NCBI RefSeq assembly: GCF_042477335.2
Contig: NC_091247.1
Span: 3,308,501-3,372,500 of the forward strand
DNA: 64,000 nucleotides
Origin: Ovis canadensis
Taxonomy: Eukaryota; Chordata; Mammalia; Artiodactyla; Bovidae
Reading direction: 5' to 3'
The notes beneath the pieces are model-generated. The model was not told the origin of the DNA. It worked only from the letters and a program-made list of their open reading frames with translations, and ran no database searches. The position numbers and the translations under genes were made by a program. Shown in pieces: positions 45,506 to 56,945 of the stretch (the stretch's first letter is position 1; every line of letters begins with the position of its first letter).

Positions 45506-46859
45506 GTTCAGCCTTAGTGTTTAAAATGCGCAGGTGTGGATTGCACACACACACACCCCCACATGCACACAGAAGCTGCACCGAAGCTGTTCCTCACACC
45601 TGGAGACAGGCTTGTGGGTTATCTGTTGTCTTCTAAAAACTTCTCAATATTTTCCAAATGTCCTTTTTTAAAGAAGAATCTCTTTCATGTTTAGAAAATA
45701 CAAGTGATAAAAACAACTGGAATGTCCGAAGGTGTGACCAGCTCCCTGGGTGAGTGAGTGAAACAGCCAGCACCCCGCCCCATCTTTACCTGGGGCCCGT
45801 GAGGTGGCCACACCTGTAGACCCCATCCACACAGCGACCCAAGCCACCGGCATGAGGTGGGGGGGCTTTGGAGCCTGGTGGATGGCTTCTCCCATCCTGA
45901 CCCCTTGCCTGGAAGTGGCTAGAGAGGTCCCTCTGGGCTCAGAGGTATAGTCTGCAGAAGCCCCAGTTTCCCAGGGCCCTGGGGCATTTGCACAGCTGAG
46001 GTTCTCATAACACTGAGGAGCCAGTGGCAAGCTGGGGCTGCAAAGCTGCTCTAGGCCAGGGCATGGCTTCCCTCCCCCGCCGAACCCCGCCCCCCAGCCT
46101 CCACCGGTCCTGTGCTGAGCAGGAGGCAGTTACCTGTCAGGACCACAGGCCAAGCCACGTGATTGTGTCTCCAACTGATAAGAGTGCCCTCAGGACAGTC
46201 AGACTGCCCTGCAGGCAGTCTGCGCTGGGCTGGGAGGATGTAGGGCCTGGGACAAGCTTAGGTCTAAGTGGGGCTCTGGGGGTGTACCCAGAGCATCCTT
46301 AAGGCTTCATACCCATGCCCCCTGAGGCAAGGCAGGAGTGAGCTGATGGGAGGAGGCTTTCTCTGCAGACCTCAAGATGGGGTCACGGGTCAGTCCATGA
46401 ACAAAGTCAAGGACTTACCATGAGACTGGGGACAGTACTCAGACCAGCTTCCGACCACTGTCCTAGGAATGACCTTGGCTAACTGTCCTGCAGGGCTTCA
46501 GCCCCGGGCTCTGACCCCCACGGGGCCCAGAATGTACTCTGGGGGTGAAACTGAGGGTGGGGACCCCGTTCTTCACACCAAGACCCTCCTCCCAGTGACC
46601 CTCTGCTCAGGACCACTGACCTGGTGCCGCCCCATTTTTCTGCAAGGACCCCGCGGCGCTGAGCGAGCCAGGAGGTCTCCGGCCTAGCAGGGCCACATCA
46701 GCCTGTCCTGACCCCAGGCCTTAGGATAGTGTGGGGGCGACTGAGGGGGACTTTTGAGGGTTCTTTCAGCTTTGTGGCTGATTTTATTTGTCCGCCCTTG
46801 TTTTAAAACATCACCTCTGTCCACAGGAGGGGGGCCTCGAGCAAACCGGGAGCCGCTGG

Positions 46860-48110
46860 GGTCGGGAGGAGTCACTAACAGCCAGTGCGCCCAGATCACG
46901 CCAGGCCTGAAAGCAGACCCGGCCGCATCCACGCAGCTAGCAGTTACCCGGCTCAGCGCAGGAGGCGCCGGCCACCGCCGCCGCTGCTTCCGCAGCCCGG
47001 CTCTCCGGCCTCCGGGCCGTCTGTAGCAGCCAACGCCGCGCACCTGCTCCCGCTGGCGGCCCCACGCGGCGCGGCATCCTGGTGCTGGCGCGGCCGCCGC
47101 GGGGAGGGGGCGCCCCAGGACCGGGGGTTCCACACCTCCAGAGTGTGTGGGTCGGCGCCCCGGTCCTGCCCGCGTCCAGCCCCGGCTTCGGGCCCCGCGC
47201 AGGGTCCCACGCCAGGAGTCGGGGAGGAGGCGCGCGGAGGGGGTGCGGACCGGCCGCCCCCTGCCCCGGGATCCGCCCCCGCTCCGTCCTCGCCCCTCCC
47301 CGGGCGCCCACCTGGCGCGGGGCGGCGCGCCCCGGGGCGGCGAGTGCGCGCACGCGGCCGGCGCGCTGTCCCTTTAAACGGCCCGCGGCGCCTCCCCCGC
47401 GCGCCCCGCCCGCCGCGGTGCGGCCCGGTGCTGGGCGCGGCCGGAGAAAGTCCATGTGAGCCGGAGCGCCGGACCGCCGGAGCACTTCCTGCCGCAGGCC
47501 GGACCGGGCCGGCGCCCGCAGGTACCCCAACTTCGCGCCGCCCGCGGGCCCCGCCGCCGCACTTCCCGCGAACTCCGCGGCGCGCCCGCCCTCGCCTGCC
47601 GCAGTGCCCAAGTTCGCGCCGCGCGCCGCCCGCCGAGCTGGCCGGCGGCGCCCGGGCCTGGGGAGGCGCTCGCCCCGGCCGGGCCGCACCCCGCCCGCCC
47701 CGCCGAGCGGGGACCCGGGCTCTGGGCGTCTCCTCTCCCGCCGGGCTTCTCGGGACACTCGGCCTCCCGCGACCGGACGGACGGATCCCAGCCCTTCGGG
47801 GCGGAAAACGCGCGCGGGCTCGGCGGGGGGATACGGCCCTGGGGACACGCCCCTCCCTCTGAGGCCGGGGTCCGAGGCCCGCCGCGCGGCTGCGCATCAG
47901 CCCGCCCTGCGTCTCCCTTCGCTGGACACCCCCCCCCAACGCCCTTCGGGGCATCACTGCCCTCTGGGCGCCCTCGTGCACCCCCTACCTGGGAGAGCCT
48001 GGGGGACGGCTGCACTGGGGCGGGGGAATCCCACCTGTCTTCGCTGCGTTTCCTGCGGTGCTGAGGTCTTGGGGCCCCGAGCCCCTTCTCCAAGAAGCTC
48101 AGAGGTGAGC
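46860..48110 (+). promoter_or_regulatory. NACC2: CpG island, probable NACC2 promoter
   Basis: The largest CpG island in the window: dense CpG, GC boxes around 47280-47345, an NRF1-like TGCGCGCACGCGG at 47345-47357, and a CCCTTTAAACGG element at about 47370-47380. Gene identity rests on synteny: in mammals NACC2 follows TMEM250 on the same strand roughly 20 kb further, and this island is about 16 kb beyond the TMEM250 3' end. The window itself shows no NACC2 protein sequence, so the gene name is an inference. Confidence 0.6.
47380..47520 (+). other. NACC2: Inferred NACC2 non-coding exon 1 (5' limit approximate)
   Basis: GC-rich leader ending at a good donor, CCCGCAG|GTACCC (GT at 47521-47522), downstream of the CCCTTTAAA element. 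A second good donor, CAGAG|GTGAGC (GT at 48105-48106), could serve an alternative or longer first exon. NACC2 encodes a nuclear BTB/POZ-BEN domain transcriptional repressor, but its coding exons are not in the window. Confidence 0.4.
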
Positions 48111-48610
48111 TCTGAGCCTGCTGCCCTTCCCCACCTCCGCCAGGGCCGGGGTGGGGGTGCGGGGGGTGCGGTACTCAAGCCCTTCCGACGTAGACCTGGT
48201 TGGTGGGGGGGCGGGGTGGTCATGAGGTCAGAGGTCACCTCCGGGTCCCCTCTTCCAGGCTTCTCAGAAGTTTGGTCTTGGCGCTGGTAATGGCCACCTC
48301 TCTGCTGGTGGCCCTTAAACCTGTGGCTTTGCGGTGGGTCGGTCCTGGATCTGGGCAGTTGCCCACTATGATGGAGTCTTCCTCCTTCTCCAGACCTGGG
48401 TCTGAAAGGTTTTGCCCGGGGGAGCAGTTGGGCTCTTTCTAGTGGTTTTTCTGAGGACCGCTTGGGCACCCAGCTGTGAGTCCCCTGGCCATAGGTTCTA
48501 GCTGAGCCTGTGGTGGCCGGCGGGCAGGGGGAAAACAGGCTGCACGGGCTGGCCATCTGGCAGAGCTGGTCTCCTGAGCACTCTGAACACACACCGCTGT
48601 GCTCGCTGGG

Positions 48611-48645
48611 TCTGGTCTGGTCTGGTCTGGTCTGGTCTGGTCTGG
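48611..48645 (+). repeat. TCTGG pentanucleotide microsatellite, 7 perfect units
   Basis: Seven uninterrupted TCTGG units about 1.1 kb after the inferred first-exon donor. Perfect short tandem units suggest length polymorphism. Confidence 0.95.
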
Positions 48646-51284
48646 GTCTCTCCAGGTCTCCACTTCCCCACCTTCCCTTCCTCCTCCCCACTGAACTCCA
48701 GGCCCCTCTCCCCTTCCTCCCTCGGCAAAGGATGTGGGTCTGGTATTCAGCACAGGTGCTTCTCAGCGCTCCATGTGGAGTGTCGTCTAAGCCCCCCAAG
48801 GACCCTAGGGGAGGCGTCTCTGAGGACCGGCTCCATTTTAGAGGCGAGGAGTGAAGGGTCAGCAGCCAGCGCTGTTGTCCACCTTCCAACACTCCCCTTC
48901 CCCTCCTCCCCGTGGCCCTCTGTGGTGCCCCCCCCCCAGGAGGCCCACTGGCATCCTCCCGTTGGTCATGCCACCGTTGGGTGGCACCTCGGCTGGAGCC
49001 TGAGTGAAGGAGCTGGGAGGGGCGAGGCCCAGGGTGGCTGGCCCCCGCTGCTTCGGTGAGCTGGTGGGAAGGGGCATCGCAGGAGGACCGTGTCACTTCT
49101 CTGCTCGCAGGGGCAGAGGTGGGTGCTCGGTGGTCACACCTGGCGGGGTGGGCGCCGGCCGTGGCGTCTGATAGGCCGCTGACTCTGAGCCGGCTCCGTC
49201 CAGCCCCTGCTCTGCAGCCGTTCGAGGCGCCTGCAGAATCTTGGCCCAGGAGAAGACGCTTGTGCGTTTTCCGAGAGTGACACGGGCCACCCTGGCTGCC
49301 CGGGAGTGCCACTGGGTCCTTGTCAGGGATGTGGTGGGGCGCTCAGAGGGGCCTTTTCCGGGAGGTGGGCTCGTGGGTGACTTTTTACAGAGCCCTTAAA
49401 GCGCCCCTCTGTTTTCCAGCTAAAACGTGAGCTGCATTATTCATGTCAGAGAGACAGTGGTGATGGCAAGTGCTGAGCTGGCATTCACAGCCGGGGCTTC
49501 TCTGGCACCTCTGCCTCTAGCTAGGGCTCTGCGGGCCTGACTTGCAGCCTGGGCCAGGGTGGGCCTGGAACCCCTCCTGGGACAGAAGGTAGGCACTGTG
49601 ACTTCGACCCTTTCAAGGGTGTTCCCAGGGCTCCACCCCACGCCCCTCCTCTGAGGACTGTGCTCCCGGGAATGAAGAGCCTGAACGGGCTGCAGCAGAC
49701 AGGGTCTCTCTGCTGGCCCCGGGCCCTCCTGGTACAGCCCACAGCCTCAGCCACCTGAGGTCTCGTTCCTTCCACCTGGGGATGCGAGCCCGGCCTCCAC
49801 CGCCCATCTGCCTCCTTCCGTGTCACCCTGTCCTGTCTCGCCTGGGCTCTGCTCCAGCCTGGTCCCCCCCCTCCGCCCTGCCCCAAGTTCTCTTGTCCTG
49901 CTGGGGTGTGGGGGTCGGGTGAGCCCCCTAGCTGGGGGCAGAGTGGTGAACGTCTGGTGAGCCCTTCGAGCATAAACTGCAGCCCAGATGACAGCCTCTA
50001 GCTCCCAGCTCTCCGGCCTGGTTCTCCCGAGACCTGGTGCCTCCTGCAGACCCCCGAGTACAAGCGCACTTGGGAGCTTGACCCAGGCTGGGTTCTCGGG
50101 ACAAGACAAGCTGCCTTCTAGCTGAGGATCTGTCGTGTTAGCTGACCGGGGCCTGGCTCCTTCGCGCGGCCAGGGTCCCCAAGGGATGCCCCAGGCCCAG
50201 GAACTTGGTCTTTCAGTCCAGTCTTTTGCCCGCAGTATGGTGGAGTTGGGGGGCACTTCCCTGCACAGGGAGGGGCCCCTCGGTCCCTGGCTGGACCCAG
50301 AGCTGTTCCTGGCTGTGGGCAGCCCCACTTTGGGAGCTGGGAGAGTCTGGTTGGGTCTGGGGTCTGACTGGGGGCTGGGGAGGGGCTTCAGGGCCTCTCA
50401 CTGGCCCCAGCCAGGCCGGCCTGCACGTGTGCAGGGAGCACTGCTGACCACTCCGTGGTCTGGGCGCTGCCCCGGCCTCTGCCGGTGCCTCATCCGCATC
50501 TGGCTCACTTGCCTGGACAACCCCTCGGTCCTCCCCGAGGCGAGCTGTCTGGCCCTCGGGTACTTCCAGGTGGGGCCCGAATTTAGGATTAGAGCCAGCA
50601 TCTCCATTCATGTCTGCACCCCAATTCAAGACACGAACGTCTCCTCACCCTGTACCGCTGGCTGTGACCCGTGTGTCCCCCACTGCCCTCCACCCCTCCC
50701 CACCCGGGCCCCCTCTCTGGGAAGCGTTCCCCCTTAGCAAGGCCCGAGGCTCCACTGCCACCCGCCCTGCCTCCCAAGCAGGCAGGGATCCTGGCGACCT
50801 CTGTTTCTCTTTTAGCAAATCCTTGCTCTCACCAGGCCTGGCTCTCAATGAGATCATTTGCAAAATATGCTTCCCGGCTGGCTGGGGGCCTCCACATTGT
50901 GTCACCTGCAGCTGCTTGGAGCTGAGAGCTGGGCTTCCTGTGCCCTGGCCTCTGGCCTTTGTCATTTAAAGTGCAGGTTTTGGAAGCAGGCGCTCCCCCC
51001 TCACAAGGGCGAGGGTCTTGTGGGTGAGGATCTCAGCAGACCTCTGGCGTGGCAGGCGTGGAGCAAGTTGGGCTCCCTGGTGGCCGCCTTTGGGGTTGGC
51101 ATCCTCAGAGCCCCCCCTGAGAACAAGGATGGTGGGGAGCACTCCCCACTGCCCGGTCTGGGAGCAGATCTGAGCAGGAGGAACCGAGGGGGGATTTGAT
51201 GTGGCCCTGGGCTCTCCGGGGCTGCCCTCAACTTCCACTGTCTGGACCTGAGTCCAGGCAAGGAGGCACGCGGGAGCAGGACCT

Positions 51285-51365
51285 CTCGGGCCTCTCACTG
51301 AATCCCCGGCTGTGTGACCTGGGGTGGGTAACTTGCCCTCTCTGAGCCCCACCCAGGCCAGTGTG
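51285..51365 (+). repeat. MIR-like fragment
   Basis: GGCTGTGTGACCTGGGGTGGG, TAACTTGCCCTCTCTGAGCC: the MIR core. Confidence 0.65.
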
Positions 51366-52484
51366 TAGTGATGCTCCTGCTGGGAGTCTGCAGGTGAGCA
51401 GGCCCAGCCTGAGGGCCGTCTGGAGATGCCCCCTCCCTAGAGCCAGCATGGCGGGGGGCATTGGTTCATGCCTCTTTAAGGAAAGCCTGCTTCTCTGTCT
51501 GCAGGGAGGGTCTGCGGGGAGGGTGGAGGCGTACTTTTCTCTGAGGTGTTGGTCTCTGTCCCATGGGGAGGAGAGGCTGGCTCCTTTGGGGCTCTGAAGG
51601 AATCTTCCCCCTCTCCCTCCCCCTTGGCCCTGGGCCCTGGCGTCCAGGAGGGCACATGGCCATGGATGGGCCCGAGCTCTCGGTGGGGCCCCGCCCCATG
51701 CCTGCCCGTGTGCCGGGGGAAGCAGGCAGGGCCGGGGGCGGGGACCGCCGGGGCCCAAAAGTGCCCATATATAGTCACCGGGGTGAGCAGTGAGCCTGGC
51801 CAGCGGGGCTGCATCCCAGGCCCAGGGCTGGCCCGGCCCCCCAGGTCCTTGAGGGTGGGCTGGCCCTGGAGCAGGAGGAGGAGGGGCTTGTGTTCTGAGA
51901 GCAGCTGGATTTGGAGCAAAGCGTCACATACAGCAGCAGGCACCGGTTTGGTGCTCTAGGAGTGTTTGTTGATTGACAACAAAAGTCTCAGGGACACTCA
52001 GTAGTCAGGGCCGCCTGTATTTCCTGAGACACCGCTTCTGAAAGTTGGAGGCTGTAACCTGGCTGCTCTCTTGGCCTGAGCCACCCAAGGGCCCTTGGCT
52101 GTGGGCTGGGGGCAGGGTGCCTGCAGCCTTCGCCCCAGAAAATGCCCCCTTCATTCTGGTGACACCCCTAGTTGTCCCTACCCCATCCACACAGTACCAG
52201 GAGCTTCTGCTCTGATGGATGGCATTTTCTGGAAGATGCGTGCCCCCTTCTCCCCCCACCCCCGCCGTGCCCCGCCTCCTCCCCCACCTCCTGGACGCTG
52301 CTTGGAGTTCAGCTGGTGGGGAGGGGCAGCACTGCCCTCTGGCTGCTGGTGGTCTTTGCGGGAAGTCTGCTCCTGGACCGCTTGGGGCCTGCCCACCCTC
52401 ACCCTCAGCGTCTGTCCCGAGGTCTCTGCGCCAAGAAGGGAGAAGCAGCCCGCCTCTGCTGCATTCCGATTGTAGCGCTGTTAA

Positions 52485-52855
52485 AAAATCAGTGTTAACA
52501 CAGAGCGCTCCTTTAATTTAGTTTCCATTGCACTGCTAAGCGCCTTTGTTAAATTTTGTATATTAATACTTTTTGTTGTTGTCAGCGGTTTTTTTTTTCT
52601 TTTTTGGGGGGGATATAAAGCCATTAGGGTGAGAGAAGATTAAAAAGATACATTACAATTAAAATGTTAATGAAATCTGCATCATACAACTTTTGAAACC
52701 CTTTAGGCATTAATCTTGCCTGTGTCACGTCCATTAACTCGGGCTATTCTTATTCCACACTGACCCCTGCTGAGAGATTTGTGCTATAATTGGATTTTTT
52801 TTTCTTAATAAAAAAGAAAAGAAAGCTTTTAAGAAAATAAAGATTGAGTGGTGGC
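52485..52855. promoter_or_regulatory. Large AT-rich candidate enhancer in putative NACC2 intron 1
   Basis: About 370 bases of repeat-free AT-rich sequence between GC-rich flanks: CCTTTAATTTAGTTTCC, TTTGTTAAATTTTGTATATTAATAC, ACATTACAATTAAAATGTTAATG, GGCATTAATCTTGCC, GCTATAATTGG. Many homeodomain-type cores and no transposon signature. Confidence 0.45.
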
Positions 52856-53594
52856 CCCAGGTCCCGCATGAAGAGAAAGGGAGGGAAGGGTCTCCTCTTG
52901 GGGGTGGCTGTGGGCCCCTCTCGGGCTGTCAGCCCTCTTTCCTGTCCCGTGGATGGCCAGCAGTTCTGGACACGCGGGCTCAGCCCCTGCTGCTCCCCCA
53001 GGGGACCCGGCGTGGCCATGTGCTCAGACCCATGTCCTTGCCAGGCCCAGCTCACCTGTGGCGGGAGGGTGTCCCATGGCCGCGGTCAGGGTGCAAGTGT
53101 CCAGGGCTCAAGGATCTCACCTTCCAGGGGTGGGTCCCCAAGTCCGGGCGCTGGGTGAGTGGCTGCAAGGGGGGTGTTCCGGAAGGACCGATGGTTTTGG
53201 TTTTGAGTTTTCAGGATCCCTCGTCCCCCAGGAGATGCGCACCTGGAAGTCTGGTGTCCTGGGCACTGGGGGCTCCAGCACAAGGCAGGGCTGGAGTTGG
53301 GGGGCGGGGAGCTCCCCCACTGTCTATGCCCAGGGGAGCCGGGACCCCCCCCCCACCGCCCCTGCCGAGGGTGGGACCCCCCTGGTGCTCCGTGAACTTG
53401 TCTGCACAGACTCACCCTTTACTGTGGCTGGAGCCTGTGGTGGTTCCCGTCCAGACAGCACCCCTGACTGGGGTGAGGCTCAGGCCGGGTGGGGACACCG
53501 GCTTAGCCTGGGGCGCCTGGGTCTAGCTCGCCCTGAGCAGTAGATGGTCACAGCCATGGCTCTGGGAAGCTGGTCAGGTGGTTGGCAGGGGGCT

Positions 53595-53790
53595 GCAACA
53601 GACAGATTTCGTGTCTGTGTGTTTTTGCAACACCTTTCTATAAAGGGAAACATAATTTAAAATATGATTACTTAGTGTTGTAACAGCCGCCTTAGCGCTC
53701 CACGCTATGCCGAGATCATTATCAGAGGCTGATATTAACTTGCAAAGAATATTATGCAAATTGCCCGCTGGCTCCTCCGGGAGCCCTCCC
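53595..53790. promoter_or_regulatory. Candidate enhancer with octamer and GATA sites
   Basis: A perfect octamer ATGCAAAT at 53754-53761 follows a GATA-type TTATCA (53719-53724) and GATATTAACTTGC, with TCTATAAAGGG and AAATATGATTACTTAG upstream. Repeat-free, AT-rich, sharply bounded. Confidence 0.45.
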
Positions 53791-56338
53791 CCCAGGATGG
53801 AGATGTGCGTGGGGAGTGGGTGGGGAGCGGGCAGGTCCCTTTCCGGGGTTGGGGGAGGTGACAGCCCGCATCCCGGGCCCCTCAGCCGTCAGTTCCTGGC
53901 TGTGCCTGCGGACACCGGGCAGGGCCTGTCCCCTTTCTCCATACCCGGCCTGGCTCCTGTGGGCAGGGTGAAGGCGGGATGCTCACGCCCCGGGCTCTGT
54001 GCTGTCTGTGCAGTGAGTGCGGTCTCTGCAGCAGGCCCTGGGTGGCACCTGGGCGCCTTCATGAAGCGGCCAGTTCGCCCACTGGTAATGGTGGCCTGTG
54101 ACTGGCTCTGGCAGCAGCTGGACCTGGGGGCCCACGAACCCCAAGTGCTTGTCGCTGCTGAAGGGATTGGAGTCGCAGATGGGGCACCCCCACCCCCGGG
54201 TGCAGCAGGCCTTCCTGTTGCCTGACTCAGCTGCGCTTGGTGTTCCCCAGGGGCTCAGGGCAGCCCCCAGGGGAAGGCGATGGGCGGCTTGGCGTGTGGC
54301 TCCGACCATCCCCTCACACCTGCCCCCTCCTCGAGTCTGAAGGTGGCTCCCTGCCTTACCAGGGCCAGAGCATCCCCCACCCCGACTTTGTGAACACTGC
54401 TGTGGGGGTTCCCTGTGGGGTCTCCCAGCTCCAGGAGGGCAGTGATGCTTGTTTGCCTGTGGAGAGGGCACGTCGGAAGGGACGTGAGCCTTGCGGTCAC
54501 CCTGGAGTGTAATTGGGGTCACTGGGTGGGGTAGGGTCACTTTCCTGGGCCCGGGTAGCAAATGGTCATAAACTTGGAGGCTTAAAGCAACAGAGACTTA
54601 CTCTCTCACAGTCTAGAGACACAGTGGCAGGATCAAGGAGCCTCCAGGGCTGGTTTCTCCTGGGGGCTCTGGGGAGAATCCTTGCCTCTTCCAGGGCCAG
54701 GGGTGCTGACAATCCTTGGGCCTATGGACACATCCCTCCCATCTCAGGATCTTACTAATTATGCCAGCAAAGACCCTGTTTGCAGACAAGGTCACATTCT
54801 GAGATTCTTAATGAACCCTAGTCAACCAGTGTGGCAGGCTGGTTGCAAAAACCCTTTAGTGCCTAGAGGAAAGGGGAGGGTCTGGCCAGCCCAATGGCTC
54901 AGCACTGCGCTTGCCCAGGAGGGTGGGCGGGCGGCCGGACACACAGACAGTAGCCACCGCTCACGTGAGCCACTGGACGTTGGGTGGGAAGGGCCAGCAC
55001 ACGCAGACTAGGAAGTCTGGAAGGACCTTTGGTTCAGGAGCTAAGCCCTAGTCGAGGGCGGGAAATGGGGCCACCGATGGAGGAGGGTTTTCCTGAGACA
55101 GTGTCTACGGTTATGTAAGTTTGGGGACAGGAGGCAGAATTTGTGTTAATTGTCATAACCCAGTTTAGTGGGCCAGTCCTTGTCCCGGGAAGCGGCCTGG
55201 AAAGGAGAGGGAGGGAGGTCTCCGTGGAGCCCTCGGGGCTGGACCCCGAGCTGCAGCGCAGACTCGGGCCCCGAGACCTTCCCGTCCCTTCCTTCGTGCA
55301 TCTCTTCCATCCCTCGGAAGAAAACCAAGGTCGCGAAGTGGGAGTGAAATAGTGGAGAAGTCGAGGCAGACAGGCAAAGTAAGAGCAGAGATGCCGTGAG
55401 GAGGTGGGGCCTGGGCGGGCCAGAGGGGACCCTGGTATCCAGGCGGTGGGGCGGGGACCTGAGACTTTGGGCCCAGATGAGTCCAGACCCGGGGGCCCTG
55501 AGGTTCCTGGGCCTCGACCATGCCTTCAGGCAGCAGTGGAAGGCCTGGGAATGGACACGTGATCCGAGGGCCTGTGGCAGGGCCTCAGGTCCTCTTCCTG
55601 CCTACTTCTCCAAGTCCAGAGCCCCAGGCTTTGTTCCAGTGCAGGTGACCACCTGGCCAGGTGAGGGCCTTGGAGGCTAGGAGGCTGCAGGCAGTTTGGG
55701 GCTGGGCCTTCCGTGTGATTCCTGATAACCCAGGAAAGTGGGAAGCACCCCCCTCCCCCACCAGCCGCATCCATAGGTGTCAGCCCCCGCTCTACTTGGG
55801 AGGTCTCTGGGGTGTCTGGGGGCTCCTGTCCCTTCCCCACCCCACCCCCAGCTGCCTGGTGGCGGGGTGGGGGGCTTCTCTCCCCAGAGGACACACTGCA
55901 TGCTTCCTCAACTCAAGCTCAGAAGGAGGATTCTGGCCACAGTCGGAGGTGCTCTTCTGAGGGGATTTAGGATGTCTGGCCAGGACGTGGGGTGGACCCC
56001 GGCACGTGGGGGCTCCCAGGACCAGGCGCCCCTTCTCCAAGGCGGGGGCGTGCTGACTCGGCCTCCCCCGCCTCCTGGCCCTGCCGTGCCTGTCTCAGGT
56101 CTGAGCGTGGCAGGCAGGGCCCCCTGCCCCCACCCAGCACCGGCCGCGGAGGACACTGGTCCTGGTGACTCAGGAGAGGGTGGAGGGTGAACAGTATTAA
56201 ACTCACCGAGAAGCTGCACGTACTGAACGCAGAACTGTCTCTGAGTCAGCGACCCCTGCTGCAGTGCGACCCACTGAAACGAGAGCGGCCCGCCACCGCC
56301 TGGCCGAAGCCCCAGGGCTGCTGGAGAGTCTCCCCGGC
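53791..56338. other. Putative NACC2 intron 1, GC-rich unique part
   Basis: No coding exon. Contains a MaLR LTR fragment (54560-54815). Confidence 0.4.
54560..54815 (-). mobile_element. MaLR-type LTR (MLT1-like) fragment
   Basis: AAACTTGGAGGCTTAAAGCAACAGAG, CTCACAGTCTAGAGAC, GGCAGGATCAAGG, then AAGACCCTGTTTGCAGACAAGGTCACATTCTGAG: the complement of an MLT1-like LTR. Confidence 0.75.
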
Positions 56339-56454
56339 CCCCAGCCCAGGCCCCTGTACAGCCAGAGGGTCTTTGTGGAATCATGTTCCAGGCGGTCCCC
56401 AGCCCAGGCCCCTGTACAGCCAGAGGGTCTTTGTGGAATCACCGTTCCAGGCAC
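56339..56454 (+). repeat. Two-copy 58-bp tandem duplication
   Basis: Copies at 56339-56396 and 56397-56454 share CCCCAGCCCAGGCCCCTGTA through GGTCTTTGTGGAATCA and differ only at their ends. Recent local duplication next to an old L1 piece. Confidence 0.93.
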
Positions 56455-56461
56455 CTGTCGG

Positions 56462-56945
56462 GTGTGCTTTTAAAATTTCAATTCGAAGCATTCTAGTTAC
56501 TTATACATAAAATCTACCATCGTAACCACTTTTGAGTCTAGAGCTCGGGGGCATTAAGTTCATTCGCATTGCTGTGACAGCCATCACCACGTCCATTTCC
56601 AGAACTTTCTCATCTTCCCAAACTCACACTCTGTCCCCATCCAACCCTCCCTCTCCCAGCCTCAGGCCCCGCCATCCACTTCCTGTCTCTGGGTTTGACT
56701 GCTCCGGGGCCTCATATGGGTGGAATTCACAGGGCCTTTGTCCTCTGCCTCTGGCCTTTGGTCAGCGTCATGTCTTTAAGGCTCATCTGTGTGTGGCCTG
56801 TGTCGGGACCCCCTTCCTTTTTAAGGCTGAGCCTGGTCCACTGTGCAGATGGCCTTCCCTGGGTTTATCCGTGGTCTCTCCGGGGACGTGGCTGTCTCCA
56901 CGGTCTCCAGTCGTAAACATGTGATCGCGGGTGTGCTCATGTCTG
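56462..56945 (-). mobile_element. Old L1 3' fragment
   Basis: TTATACATAAAATCTACCATCG, GGCATTAAGTTCATTCGCATTG, CCATCACCACGTCCATTTCC, CATATGGGTGGAATTCACAG, CCTTCCTTTTTAAGGCTGAG, in the reverse L1 3' UTR order. Confidence 0.85.

Larger units (their letters stand above)
41286..46859. other. Unique DNA upstream of the putative NACC2 promoter
   Basis: No gene. Contains two related ancient repeat pieces (about 41595-41835, 43985-44280), a GGGCAGG-rich stretch at 44300-44430, a MIR fragment at 45395-45505, and a CTCF-like motif at 44997-45009. Confidence 0.45.
48111..52484. other. Putative NACC2 intron 1, proximal part
   Basis: No coding exon. Holds a TCTGG microsatellite (48611-48645), weak AT-richer blocks at about 49380-49465 (GCATTATTCATGTCAG) and 50800-50980 (CAATGAGATCATTTGCAAAATATGC), and a MIR piece at 51285-51365. 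The 452-codon frame at 47954-49312 (- strand) is chance. Confidence 0.4.

Noticed and set aside
46885-47981. Three overlapping frames of 303-342 codons in the 47 kb CpG island
   Set aside because: All frames of both strands are open there because stops are rare at this GC content; the sequences are Arg/Pro/Ala low complexity.
47954-49312. 452-codon open frame on the - strand
   Set aside because: It spans the edge of the CpG island and a TCTGG microsatellite (giving a repeated DQTRP-type stretch), is Pro/Arg/Ser/Gly-rich and shows no domain. Chance frame in GC-rich DNA.
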